Shown: positions 1-9,895, numbered from the stretch's first letter. The stretch is DNA of 64,000 nucleotides from Pisaster brevispinus (GCA_023634235.1 JAMKCF010000019.1:4464001-4528000), one strand, 5' to 3'. Numbers and translations: made by a program. Notes: a model not told the origin generated them from the sequence alone.

Positions 1-426
1 ATTCTATCGTATTTGATATTATGGGAACTCCTTGTCTGGTGCATGTTTCCCTCCATCCTACAATCTAGACTGTTTTAGGAGGAATATCGATTCCTACCTT
101 CAGCTTCCCTGAGTTACTTTCATCTTAAAATGTTTTTTTCTTGTAGCCCCTTACTTAGACTGGTTTTTAACCTTGTTTGGTGCAAACTTGCATAAAATTT
201 TTTTATAAAAAAAACCTGAATTTTCTTTTATGGTATTTCTAAAAAGACTATCGAGTTGAGTGCTGTGTTTTTATTCACGGCTCAAATAGAAAGTGTTCCC
301 CCTCCCACTTCCTACCAGACATTCTCCCCCAGGTCTCAAGCACCCTAGCAGTCATCACCTCTGAAGTGTGAAGAATCTGTCTCTTATATCGTTGTCTCTT
401 TCCAACCCCCTCCAACTTCCCCACAG
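1..426 (+). other. End of an upstream WDR27 intron
   Basis: AT-rich non-coding DNA. The last 130 bases become C/T-rich and lead into the acceptor at 425-426. No repeat or coding frame was recognised here. Confidence 0.7.
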
Positions 427-560
427 GGAAGCAATGTCTTGCTGAAGGAAGTCAAAGCTGCCCAGTTTTACTACGTGGATCAGTTTCTTCTGTTGATCTC
501 TGGGAGCACTCTGTTCCTGTATACCTACCACTTGGATACATCAGTGGACGATATTAAAAG
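427..560 (+). CDS. WDR27: WDR27 internal exon (window exon 1)
   Basis: A pyrimidine-rich tract (381-425) ends in CCACAG, and the exon begins at GGA in phase 0. It encodes 44 codons plus AG and ends at AAAAG/GTGATT. The peptide contains KEVKAAQFYYVDQFLLLISG and YHLDTSVDDIK, which align with the WDR27 segment that starts SAQFYY and ends with DEIKR just before a family-conserved junction. It forms the outer strands of a blade in the second beta-propeller. The exon is clearly richer in GC and codon-like than its flanks. The acceptor is chosen because no other nearby AG keeps this frame. Confidence 0.85.
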
Positions 561-637
561 GTGATTAGTGGAGATTGTCACACTGCGGCCATTTTTGGTC
601 TGGCTCCCTGAATGTAAAGCAATATTTATTGGGGAGT

Positions 638-1000
638 GTTGTGGCCGAGCGGTTTAGTGTGCCGGACTCAAGTTCTGGTGGCTAAGACATCAGGATGTGG
701 GTTCGAATCCTGGTCACAACACTTGTGTCCTTGGACAAGACACTTTACATATAACTATAATTGCTGCTCTTCACCCAGGGGTAAATGGGTACCTGTGAGG
801 GCAGACATGGTTCTTGTTATTGATTTAGCTTGGTGAGCTACATACTTGGCAGCACAGGCTGTATACTCCCATAGGGAGCTGAGATGGTTTAAGGAATGAA
901 ATAAATGGCCCAGGGACCAGGGGTAATAATGTTGGAGCGCCATGAGCATCACTGAGTGAAGGATCTGAGTTCTATATAAGAAGCCAGTGTTAATAATTTT
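638..1000 (+). repeat. tRNA-Leu-headed SINE, full-length-looking
   Basis: 638-722 folds as a decayed tRNA-Leu(CAA): acceptor arms GTTGTGG and TCACAAC pair, the A box is TGGCCGAGCGG, the anticodon loop is CTCAAGT, and the B box is GGTTCGAATCC. The T-stem is mismatched, so this is not a working tRNA. It continues into a body with CAAGACACTT, ATGGGTACCTGTGAGGG and TCCCATAGGGAGCTGA. The same body is seen at 35201-35500 and, with a different 3' part, at 26539-26738 (minus strand). Confidence 0.8.
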
Positions 1001-2260
1001 TGCATTGCAATTCTCATTGTTTGAGAGGTGCCCCATTTCTCCCCCCTCATGGTGTCAACCACAGGGTCTTCTGTTTGGACTAGTGAACGCCTTGTTTTAA
1101 ATTAGGAACGTTTCAGACTTTTTTTAGCAATGACTCTCGCCCCTAAGTTTTTTTCACCAGTTTGGTTTTTCGCAATTAAAACATCGTTTGTGCGTACCTT
1201 TTAAACTACATTTAAATACATTGTTTTTATGAGACTGTTTGAGAGTTATAGAAAAGTTTAGTTCACAGTTAATTTACATTATTCGTGCGTGTCTTGCACT
1301 TCTTGTGTATGGTTTTTCTTGGTAAACGATAAAGCCTGTTTTGTGGAAGAGGTTTTAGTCCACCTGGTTTGAATAAGGATTGGGATTGCTTTGTTTATGC
1401 ACATGTTTACAGGATGTCTCTTGAGTAGTATTTAGTTGTTTTTTACCCTATTGAGTATTGACCTGTATGTCATCGAGTTTTGGATGCGCCAGTTTCGGAA
1501 GTCAGATTCCCCATGTGTTGCTGTACAGATTGAGAGCAACTTGTGTGCAGTTAAATGCGCATCGTATCTTCACATGCAATTTGACTCCCAAAGTTGAAAC
1601 CCATAGGCAGACACTAGCCGCCCGTGACGTCAGTGCACGAGGGCTACACCACAACAAGTTTAACCCCCAGGCTGGGGGCGATACCCACTTGTGGTCGAGC
1701 GTAATCGTCAGCTGGCCTGCTCTTTGGCTATGACCCACCTGCAGGTCAAACCCATCTCAGTTTGGACTCTGTTTGACTGTTAGGGAAACTGTGCCCCAAG
1801 GGTTAATCCATCGTCTAGCTGAGTAGTCTAGACCCGTTAAGTGATTGGTCTTTGATGTTGATAGCTTGACCAATTGCCAACCCTTTCCATAGTGTTGAAA
1901 GGAAAGACTTGATATTGGCCATTGCAAAGGGTAAAGTTTATGTGTACACAAACTTGTTGTACAGAGTAAAATAATTTATTGAATAGTAGTGCATTTATTT
2001 CTAGAAAACTGAAAGATTAGTGAGAGATTGCTTCTATACAAACTACTTGCAGGATTGTGCCAACCCAGTTGTATATTTTTTGATACTCTGGGCTTCCCAT
2101 ACCAAATGGTGCTCAGTCTTTGTTAACAAAATAAATGTGTGTAAGAACCACATAGTCGCAACCCAGAATATGAAAAAACTAAATCAAGAGACCAAAAATA
2201 TGCTGGCTAGGGGGACCTGGACACAGGATTAAAACAACATGAAGGAGGCAGAATGAACAA

Positions 2261-2515
2261 GTTGTGGCTGAGTGGTCAAGCGCACTAGACTCCAGCTCTG
2301 GTGTTTCTGATCAGCAGAGTGTGGGTTCCAGTTCCATTCTTGTCTCTAAGCAAGACACTTTACCATTATTGCTTCGTTCTTCGGATAGGATGTAAAGCCG
2401 TTTGTCCCGTATGTTGTGTAATGCATATAAAAGAACCTAATAACACTTGTCTCTAAAAGAAGGGGATTGCCTCGGTGTTTCTGGCAGTGGATGCTGAACC
2501 TTGTAAACCCTAGCC
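2261..2515 (+). repeat. tRNA-headed SINE with GGATGTAAAGCCGT body
   Basis: The head GTTGTGGCTGAGTGGTCAAG resembles the A-box region of tRNA-Leu or tRNA-Ser. The B-box copy is degenerate (GGGTTCCAGTTCC). The body contains CTTCGGATAGGATGTAAAGC and GCCTCGGTGTTTCTGG and ends near CTTGTAAACCC. A probable continuation of its tail (GTGTTACATAAATGAG, AAAACCTGTCT, GCGCGTTGAGATGCCC) reappears at 2985-3080, beyond the inserted MITE. Confidence 0.75.
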
Positions 2516-2716
2516 TTGATCAAGGCCGTCTGTCTTGCATGCTGTCCCTTTTGCCCCAATAGTTATCCTTGCTGGGAGTCCGTAGTCACGCGTACACATA
2601 TGTTTGTGAATCCTGTAAATTGAGGACTTCTCTTTGTTCTCCCATTGTTTGGACTTTGAACTTTTTAAAAAGTTTTTTCTTAGCGACGTTCCCATTGGTT
2701 TTGTACATGAAAGCAA

Positions 2717-2734
2717 AGCGAGGACGTCCTCGCT
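2717..2734. repeat. Perfect 18-bp palindrome
   Basis: AGCGAGGACGTCCTCGCT reads the same on both strands and sits 10 bp outside the left end of the MITE at 2745-2890. A related TCCTCG motif lies just beyond the right end (2906-2911). Confidence 0.8.
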
Positions 2735-2744
2735 CTGTCAAACA

Positions 2745-2890
2745 CCTGGGGTCGATTTCACAAAGAGATAAGACTAGTCTTATCTGAAGTAAGGACCAGC
2801 AACTGGTCTTAACTTAGGACTAGTCCTATCTCCTAGCATTGCCTAGGACTAGTCCTAAGTTAGGATGGGTTTTGTGAAATCGACCCCTGG
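2745..2890. mobile_element. Palindromic MITE, GGGGTCGATTTCACAAAG ends
   Basis: The ends CCTGGGGTCGATTTCACAAA and TTTGTGAAATCGACCCCTGG are inverted repeats. The interior repeats TAGGACTAGTCCTA-type palindromes, so the whole 146 bp folds back. It has no coding capacity. Its ends are related to the two elements at 4465-4590 and 60116-60265. Confidence 0.8.
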
Positions 2891-3649
2891 ATCCCTTTTG
2901 TTAAAAGTCCTCGTTTTCAACAGGTAGACACGCTCATCTGTCTATCACACGGTCTGGTCAAGGCTTCATTGTATGTAAACTTTCACAAAGTGTTACATAA
3001 ATGAGTCTCATTGTTCAAAAAACTTCAAAAACCTGTCTGAAAATAAACAATGATAAGCGCGTTGAGATGCCCTTATTAAAAATATAAAAGCTATTTGTTA
3101 TTAAGAAGGCTTTAAGACATCCTGTACTGTGGATGATCATTGCCTCAGATAGATATGTTCAAATTGGTTATCATAAACTCGCTGAAACAGATGTCTGATA
3201 CAAATCAGCCTATGTAATGTGAATGACTTGGTGCTCTGATTACTCTCTAAAGTCTGCTGTGTGGAACATAGTTGGATACAGTCAAGGTTATTTCACCCTC
3301 CCTCTTAATTGATATACGTATCTGTATTTGGGAACATCTTGATCGGATTTACCAGTTTGTCAACAGATCATCTTTTCATTGACATTGAAGGCATCTAAAT
3401 TCACACAGCCCTGTAATTCACACATCCTCTGCTTGATGAAATACACATCTGAATATCCTGCAAGGCCTGCCTTTATCACTTATAAAAGTGTGCAATTAAA
3501 GATTGTGATTCATCCAATCTGTCAAATTCACTTGAGTCCGAGAGAGACATGATCTACCTGCAAGGGCTGGCTACTTCAAGGGTGTGCCAGGCCAACATGG
3601 CCAAGACCGGTCCCAAGTGGGTAACATAGTTAGCTCAATGGAAGAGCTT

Positions 3650-4010
3650 GTCATGGCCGAGGGGTCGAAGCGCACCGGACTCAAGCTCTGGTTTTTCTGA
3701 TCAGCCGAGTGTAGGTTCACTGTCAAGCGCTCAACCATTATCACTTTGTCCTTCGGATGGGACGTAAAGCCGTAGGTCCCGTGGGTTGTGTAAAGCATGT
3801 AAAAGAACCGGGTCACACTTATCGCTAAGAGAAGGGGTTTGCCCCGGTGTTTCTATGAGTGGCTGCTGAGTGTGTCGCAATGCCTTGTAAACCTTTGTAA
3901 GGTGCTACATAATTGGGTCATATAATTCGTAAACTGCAAAACCTGTCTTTAAAAGTGTCTCTCTTCGTTCCAGCGCCTTGAGCACCTTGTTGGTGGATAC
4001 TTCCGTTGTG
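3650..4010 (+). repeat. tRNA-headed SINE with complete tail
   Basis: The head reads GTCATGGCCGAGGGGTCGAAG (3649-3669) and CACCGGACTCAAGCTCTGG. The body reads CCTTCGGATGGGACGTAAAG, CCGTAGGTCCCGTGGG and GGGGTTTGCCCCGGTGTTTC. The tail reads TTGTAAGGTGCTACATAA and GCGCCTTGAGCACCTT. It is the most complete copy of the family seen at 2261, 5346, 36605 and 58795. Just upstream (3628-3647) a separate tRNA-like A box, TTAGCTCAATGGAAGAGC, is present without a B box. Confidence 0.8.
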
Positions 4011-4035
4011 TAAGACTCCAATATTATTGTTATAT

Positions 4036-4245
4036 TCTGCTAAGTGAAGCACAATGCAGTCTGGTCAGTAGATGGATGGGAGACCATCCCATGTATTGTC
4101 CTGGTTGATGGCTGGTATGGGACATGATAGGGCTCCTTAACCTCAAGCCAATGTCTTTCGGATGGGATGTACATGTAAAACCGTAGGTTCTATTCCTTGC
4201 ATACGAAACACCCTGGACACTTATCATGAAAGAGAAAAGCTTGCT
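4036..4245 (+). repeat. 5S-rRNA-like-headed SINE
   Basis: 4038-4086 aligns with the internal promoter half of metazoan 5S rRNA: GCTAAGTGAAGC, then GTCTGGTCAGTA, then GATGGATGGGAGACC. The usual 5S text has GCTAAGCAGGG, CCTGGTTAGTACTT and GGATGGGAGACC. Downstream (4151-4230) it carries a degraded copy of the tail used by the neighbouring tRNA-headed SINE: TCTTTCGGATGGGATGTA, AACCGTAGGTTC, ACACTTATCATGAAAGAGAA. The match is by eye and could be partly convergent. Confidence 0.5.
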
Positions 4246-4285
4246 CTACCTTGAACATGTTTTTGTGCCAAGGGTTTCTTTAATA

Positions 4286-4450
4286 ATAACTACCAAGTAC
4301 ATCTTCATGTAGAATTATTGAAGACAATTGATTTTGGACAGAACACAGTAAAAACAAAAAACATCACCTGTGAGGCAACTGAAATCTTTTGGAGTTGATG
4401 CTATAAAACTTGTAACGCTTCAGTCATGGAAAGTGTTATCTCATTTAACT
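4286..4450 (+). repeat. Dispersed repeat, copy 1 (partner at 7664-7830)
   Basis: It shares long near-identical stretches with 7664-7830: CCAAGTACATCTTCATGTA, TTGAAGACAATTGAT, ACAGAACACA, GGCAACTGAAATCTTTTGGA and CTTCAGTCATGGAAAG. No terminal inverted repeats or coding frame were noted. Family identity unknown. Confidence 0.7.
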
Positions 4451-4464
4451 GTTTTATCTGGAAG

Positions 4465-4590
4465 GGTAGATTTCACACAGCTAAGATTGATCTTAAGCTG
4501 TTTATCAATCATAATTGCTAAGCAAAGTGTGATGTCACAATACAAATCACTATAGGTGACAGTTCATCTTAGGATGAAATCCAGCCCTGG
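4465..4590 (-). mobile_element. MITE, relative of 60116-60265
   Basis: The left end is GGTAGATTTCACACAGCTAA; the right end is CATCTTAGGATGAAATCCAG. The interior AATTGCTAAGCAAAGTGTGA and GTCACAATACAAATCAC is the reverse complement of the interior at 60175-60215, so the two copies are in opposite orientation. Confidence 0.7.
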
Positions 4591-4879
4591 TTCAGTAGTG
4601 TAAACAAAAAAAGAATTGTTTTGTGTGTTTATGCATATTGTATATCTCTATCATTGACATATTTACATTATGTTTGTCTGCCTTTATTTCTGGATTTGTA
4701 TTGGATCACAGTCTGCTTCAATTTACAAGAGTTACGTACAAGTACATGTATATGTATGTCACACTTTGACATCCAAACTTGTTGGTCATGCCATAATACA
4801 AGCAGATCCTGAATTTTCCCAATGAGGGAATTTAACATAAGGTTTAGATCAAAACAGTGTGCTGCAAAATATTGCCCAA

Positions 4880-5290
4880 GTGGCTGGAGAGGAGTTAAAT
4901 TTTAAAGGTATTAAACAGGATTGGTGTAGCCCATAAATCAGTCGCAGTGTGTGATCAACCATTTACATGAATTAACCATGCTGTGAAATATTGGGCTTTT
5001 TCTGTTGTGTGAGTTGGGAGAAAGTAGTGGAAAGACCATGCACGGTCAGCATGTAACCACATTGTCCTTCTTTTTGTTGTAACAAGCATGACAACCAAAA
5101 TCAGCTGTTGCATTGTTTTAGTTTTTCAGATACAGTTTCCTGGAATATGACTTCATTTCAGAGGGAAATATTTCACAGAAAAAAAATGGTTCTGGTACGA
5201 ACTTTATAGTCAGTAAGCTTTCAGGCTATAAATAATCAGTGGTGTTTGTTGTCCTTGCCAATCCTTTATAATACCTTATGGTTTTTTTAC
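4880..5290 (+). repeat. Dispersed ~400-bp repeat, copy 1 (partner at 12290-12645)
   Basis: It aligns over its length with 12290-12645: GTGATCAACCATTTACATGA, ATTGGGCTT, ACCATGCACGGT, AAATCAGCTGTTGCA, GGAAATATTT, ATGGTTCTGGTACGAACTTT and CCAATCCTTTATAATACCTT. Divergence looks like 15-25% by eye. No ORF and no clear terminal repeats. Confidence 0.7.
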
Positions 5291-5345
5291 AGTCTCCATT
5301 CCCCAAAATATTTCTATTTAACACACTTTATTGATTTGCCTTAGT

Positions 5346-5450
5346 GTAAATGCGCCCTGTCACCTTGTAACCCTTACAAGTTACTACATAAAGGGGATCT
5401 CATGATTCAAACAGCTCTGCATACCTGTTGTAAAAATAATGGGCTCTACA
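5346..5450 (+). repeat. SINE 3' tail fragment
   Basis: CACCTTGTAACCCTTACAAG, TTACTACATAAAGGGGATCT and ATACCTGTTGTAAAA match the tail of the SINE at 3880-3960. The head is missing. Confidence 0.6.
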
Positions 5451-5905
5451 TTCCGTTGGGTGTGATAAAGTACTGTATAAAGTAGCGTTCCGAGGAACGT
5501 TCGAACGTAGGCTACCTTTGCAGTCTGCAAGAATGTCCTGCTGAACCATGGCACTGGGCCAAACTAGGTGAACAATCCTTAACAAAGGAAATTGCGTGTT
5601 GGCATTCTGACCATTCCAAGGGAGCTTTTCGGTGGTCCTATGGATGGGTCCATGTCCACCCACTGGAATACTTCACCAATCCGTTTAGAAGTGCTCCTAC
5701 CATTTGAAATTCTCCTTATGAAATATGGATTACAACACGCATGTCCAATATGTTTTGTATTCAGTAGCACCATAAAGGTGGTTCATACATGATTTGACTG
5801 CAAGTGGGTTTTAAACATTACACAATTGACTTAATTATTTGGATGATACTACTGAATTGATAAATAAACTTGTTTCCCTTTTATTTTTGGCCTTGTTGTT
5901 TACAG

Positions 5906-6003
5906 ATACCAGAGTAGTTCACGTTACAAGTTAGTAAAGTCCTTCCAGCTGACGCATGGCCAGCAAATAACGGCGCTTTCAGCCGTCAACGGATTCCATT
6001 CCT
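5906..6003 (+). CDS. WDR27: WDR27 internal exon (window exon 2)
   Basis: Acceptor TTGTTTACAG is followed by ATACCAG. The first base completes an Arg codon (AG+A), then 32 codons read YQSSSRYKLVKSFQ through QQITALSAVNGFHS, and a single T is left over at donor T/GTATCC. The ITALSAVN.F block corresponds to MTSLSAVNDF in vertebrate WDR27. The leftover T fixes the next acceptor: it must supply AT to make a Tyr codon (see window exon 3). The donor GTATCC is a weak match at positions +4 to +6. Confidence 0.85.
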
Positions 6004-6164
6004 GTATCCTTTTGATTCTGTGGCTGTCTCATTGTATAAAATCCCACAATGCTTAGCAACAAGGTAATATTGCTGTTTGATTTCTTTATGTTTGTGCCAT
6101 GTCCTATTAGGGGTCAGCGGTCTTGCATATTGTAGGTTCATAAAATACCTAAGTATCTCCTGCT

Positions 6165-6206
6165 GCACTAGTATTTGTATTCACTTATGAATACAAATAC
6201 TAGTGC
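6165..6206. repeat. Perfect 19-bp inverted repeat with 4-nt spacer
   Basis: GCACTAGTATTTGTATTCA is followed by CTTA and then its exact reverse complement. It lies 10 bp upstream of the minisatellite. A transcript in either direction would form a 42-nt hairpin. Confidence 0.9.
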
Positions 6207-6215
6207 ATGTACAGG

Positions 6216-6300
6216 GGTACCCCCTATGTTCCCACACCTCTGTATTCCCACACCCTTATATTCCAAACCCCTATGTTCCAACACCCCTTGTGTATTTTAC
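6216..6300 (+). repeat. Minisatellite, CCCTATGTTCC unit, 15-16 bp
   Basis: Four to five degenerate units read CCCTATGTTCCCACAC, CTCTGTATTCCCACAC, CCTTATATTCCAAACC and CCTATGTTCCAACACC. Two more units resume at 6537-6580 (CTATGTTCCGACAACC, CTATGTTCCGAACACC), so the array appears interrupted by about 230 bp. Confidence 0.75.
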
Positions 6301-6303
6301 TAA

Positions 6304-6322
6304 TCCTAACCCTAACCCTAGG
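6304..6322 (+). repeat. Telomere-like CCCTAA stretch
   Basis: TCCTAACCCTAACCCTAGG carries two to three CCCTAA units directly after the minisatellite. It is far too short to be a telomere. Confidence 0.7.
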
Positions 6323-7663
6323 ACATGAAACAACTGGGGCCAATTTCATAAAACTCGGTAGCAGATGTCTTCTGCTTACAGAGCTCTCCTTAGCAGAATT
6401 CCTATTTTATAGCCATTGCTTACTGTTCTTTTCGTCAACCTGAACACATAATACACGTTACGGGTCAGCGCACACACAAGAGGGGCCTTGCAGCAATCTA
6501 GGGGCAGTCATTTGGCATGTTTGGTGACTTAATGCCGACACCCTCTATGTTCCGACAACCCTATGTTCCGAACACCTCCTGTGTTTCGTTTGAGATGATG
6601 TGTAATGTATTGATTTACTGAAGCGCAGTACTTGCTAAACTCAATCCATGTTTGTTGCATGGAGCCCTCTTTTGACGTGAAGTGACCATGATAGAGACCA
6701 TAATATGTATCAGTATGGGAGGGTTATTCCAGTACGTTTATTGATCAAATGGCAATTGTAGGTTAAAGGTCACAACTTTGTTTTGCAGAGACACAAAACA
6801 CCAACAAAAAAAGTTCACGGCAAAACCCAATCACCGACAAATCTCAGAAGTCTGTCTCCATTTGGCGGCAGTCCATGTAGCGATAAAACCCGACCACTTG
6901 ATTAAATCAATGAGAAAATGAAAACATGCAGAAATAATATACGAAACGGATGTAATACAGCTTTTCTGTCATCACTGCCGGCAGGGGAACTAAGTAATTG
7001 AATAACAAGATTGTTGTATGAATCAGCATAATCAGACGTTTCCAGCTTTGATTTGTTGCCCCCTTGCAGTAGTCGTTTGGGGGGGAAATGTACCTGAGGA
7101 AGGCAACTCTCCAGGGAGCTCTTGGATTTGCACTCGTACTTCCTGAGATCACAATCTTAGATCCGATAATTGAAGTGGTCACTTCAGAAGGTCATAGGAC
7201 GGGTTCCAAGGCAGCCTGTTGAGTGTTGTTAATTAGAAATAATGCCGGCGAGTTAGTTTAACAACCGCAATCCAATTTAGTCGAGAGCTTTTTACAGTTT
7301 TTGTAATTTCCGTCAAAGAATCACGCATCAAAAGTTGTGTTTTGTGTCGTGTCTGATCGATATCTCAGTTTTTAATTCAATCGTAATCTGTCTTCGTTGT
7401 TTTTTCTATGTAATGGTGCGAGTATATTGATGAAAAAAAATCATAATGTGAACTGACAATGACTAAGTGTAAAGCTGATGGTCTTGTTCAAACGATTGTT
7501 AGACAATTATTCTAAAACTGTATCCCTTTCCCTTTCTGTCAGAAGCTTCCCTTTGAAAGATTCATCTTCTCTCTAATAAACGTGGGTGCCTTTTAATTTG
7601 TTTGTGTGTTTATGCAAACTGCACCTCGCTTTCATTGGTACAGTTGCATAATCTGTAATCAAT

Positions 7664-7830
7664 AAGAAGCACCAAGTACATCTTTATGTACAACGATTGA
7701 AGACAATTGATCTTGAACAGAACACAATAAAGTGCTTATATCTCAAGGAACTGAAAACTTTTGAAGTTGATGGAATTCCCAGGAATTTTCTTCAACACTT
7801 CAGTCATAGAGAGCGTGATCTTATTCTGTT
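7664..7830 (+). repeat. Dispersed repeat, copy 2 (partner at 4286-4450)
   Basis: Shares CCAAGTACATCTTTATGTA, TTGAAGACAATTGAT, ACAGAACACAATAA, GGAACTGAAAACTTTTGAAG and CTTCAGTCATAGAGAG with copy 1 in the preceding intron, same strand. Confidence 0.7.
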
Positions 7831-9332
7831 GTATCGGGTGCAGTAGTTTGAAAAGATGACTTAGTGGTTATGTTGGTGACAGGAAACACACTAAGCCGTA
7901 CCAGACACAACCTCATATCCAGCCAATACATTAACTCCACCTGTCTGAAACCAAAATTTATTCGGGTTGACCTAGAGTCGCTCCAAATCCTTGGCTCGGC
8001 GAGATTGTAGAAAGCCTGTATGAAATGGGTGTTAGATTTGTGCTAAGCAAATTTGTTTGTGCTTAAAAAAAAAAAAGAAAAAAAGTGCAAAACCTGTCCA
8101 ACCAATCCTCAGCTTGTTCAAACAGAGAATGCATAATCCATGTTAGGTGTAAGTTTTCATGATGTAGACAGCATGTCAGGCCATGTTGGGGGGTTTGATG
8201 GTTGGTAGTACACACCACACCACACCGCTTCTACACTTCACTGGAGCTACATTGTATTAATTGCACTGACACCTTGTCAAAATGCTGTACTCTTTAGTGC
8301 AAAACATGTTCATATTTCACGGCGGGTACAGTTTGGTAAACATTTGAAAATCAGTATCAAGTATTTGGTATGACTGTGTAATTGCTAACTTGATAATTCA
8401 CAAAGACTTCTTGTTGGAAGGTTACCAACGAGGTTCCCACGCACAAACACTAAGCTGTGGTTATCTGTCAATATCATGTTTTGGGGGGGGCTTCTCTTTG
8501 CGAAGATACAGGTTTGTCACAAATCATGTTTCATGGTTTTTGAGCTGCGTGTACATTCACTTCTTGCCTTAAAGCCTGATTGTAAACCATCCTGACTTGC
8601 TGCTTGAACAGAATTATGCTTAGTTTTGCAACTATTTTAATTGACTAATGGGCGATCATCTTGGACTGCATTTTACTTTTTTTTTAATGAAAGAAATGTG
8701 TATCCCCAAATTACAAAATACATTTTGTATCAGAATTGGGCGGAAAAGTAGGTCAACTGTGTTTCACAATCTTATTTGTTAGGGCTGGATGTGATTTTGA
8801 TTATTTAACAGCCTTTACAATGCTTTTTAAAACACTTACTTACCAACTGACCAATGTCCCTTGTTGTTGTGGTTGTTGTTTTTGTTGTTGTGGTGGTGGT
8901 GGGTTTTTTTTTATTTGGGGGGGGGGGGTGAGGGCTTAATGTCATGATTGTTAATTCACTGAACAATTTCTTCTACCAGAGAAACATTCTGTTTGTGAGA
9001 ATAATGAAATCGCTGTTGCAAGGATTTTTGGTTTTGGCTAGGTAATGGTTTCACACTACACTACACTACGTGGTAATTTTAACATGGTTGCTATCTTTTG
9101 GAGGTCTGGATGTCTGTTAAAATTAGTAACGGTCCTTTGTTATTGTTTAACAAGGATAGCTTTCACATGACTGGATTGTGCTATTTTTTAAATGGATGTG
9201 TTTTTAGTCAAGGTCTCTTATTAAAAATTGTCTCAAGTGGAGGGCCTCAAGACAAAGGTGACCTTATTAAAATCTATTATGAGCCCAGTCCCTTGATGCG
9301 AGTATAGACTTCCTTAATAGCTCTTACTACAG

Positions 9333-9454
9333 ATGTTGTGATGTGTGCAGGATCTGATAAGTCTCTGGAGATATTGGACCTGAATGTTGGGCGCAGCGTA
9401 AGGATACTTCCCAACGCCCACACTAGACCGGTGCATTGTATATGCCAGAATGAA
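9333..9454 (+). CDS. WDR27: WDR27 internal exon (window exon 3)
   Basis: The acceptor is CTCTTACTACAG. The exon gives two bases to a Tyr codon, then 40 codons reading VVMCAGSDKSLEILDL, then NVGRSVRILPNAHTRPVHC and ICQNE, and ends in phase 0 at GAA/GTAAGA. It contains a WD strand signature (SLEILDL) and the HTRPVHCICQN block that is characteristic of WDR27. A second AG inside the exon (after GTGTGCAG, 9350) was rejected because joining there would create TGA with the leftover T of the previous exon. Confidence 0.88.
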
Positions 9455-9484
9455 GTAAGAATCTCTATTTTAGAAATGTGACGG

Positions 9485-9895
9485 ACAGGGCTTGAAATTT
9501 ACTCTGGACCACCGGCCAGTAAACTTAAGACTGGACAAGTTTGGTGGTCTTGTGTTTCACAATTGAGTAATAATACCTCACTATGTCGTAACTTTAATGG
9601 AATATCAGGTAATAAGACCACACGAGAAACTGACTGGGTACATTTACAGAGAGTTTTCAAATGTTGATGTTCAGTTAAACATCTTTCAATTCTGTTGAGT
9701 GTGGAAGTGTGCTTGCCCAAAAGACAAAGTGAGTTAAAACATCTCTTAGTGTTGTTCAAATAGAAGCAGTTTAGTATCGTCCTTTCTCAGTTTGATTCTG
9801 GTCTTTAACAAGAAATCTGTCCCAGTGAAAATACTGAGCTTCAGGCCCTGTGGTCTTGTGGGTTTCTTCACCCAAATATGAGCCCTGTCAGACTT
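9485..9895 (+). repeat. Dispersed repeat with 'GGTGGTCTTGTGTTT' core
   Basis: It begins AGGGCTTGAAATTTA with GGCCAGTAAAC and GGTGGTCTTGTGTTTCACAA. It ends GTGGTCTTGTGGGTTTCTTC with AATATGAGCCCTG. The two ends are inverted relatives (AGGGCTTGAAATTT and AAATATGAGCCCT). Other copies: 24305-24690, 29144-29280 (weak), 53690-54050 and 58945-59100. Confidence 0.65.

Larger units (their letters stand above)
561..5905 (+). other. WDR27 intron (5.3 kb), repeat-rich
   Basis: Phase-2 intron. It holds a tRNA-Leu-headed SINE (638-1000), a SINE (2261-2515), a palindromic MITE (2745-2890), a second SINE (3650-4010), a 5S-like SINE (4036-4245), another MITE (4465-4590) and two segments repeated elsewhere in the window (4286-4450 and 4880-5290). 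A TGACGTCA octamer lies at 1625-1632. Nothing recognisable was seen in 1010-2000 apart from that octamer. Confidence 0.75.
6004..9332 (+). other. WDR27 intron (3.3 kb)
   Basis: Phase-1 intron. It holds a perfect hairpin (6165-6206), a 15-16-bp minisatellite (6216-6300 and 6537-6580) with a telomere-like stretch between its two blocks, and repeat copy 7664-7830. Low-complexity runs include G12 at 8917-8928. Apart from these, nothing was recognised in 6600-7660 or 7830-9330. Confidence 0.7.

Noticed and set aside
638..722. Functional tRNA-Leu(CAA) gene
   Set aside because: The T-stem is mismatched and the sequence continues into a repeat body found elsewhere in the window, so it is a SINE head.
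9351..9454. Alternative WDR27 exon start after GTGTGCAG
   Set aside because: Joined to the T left by the previous exon it makes an in-frame TGA. The upstream acceptor at 9331-9332 restores the frame and the family alignment.
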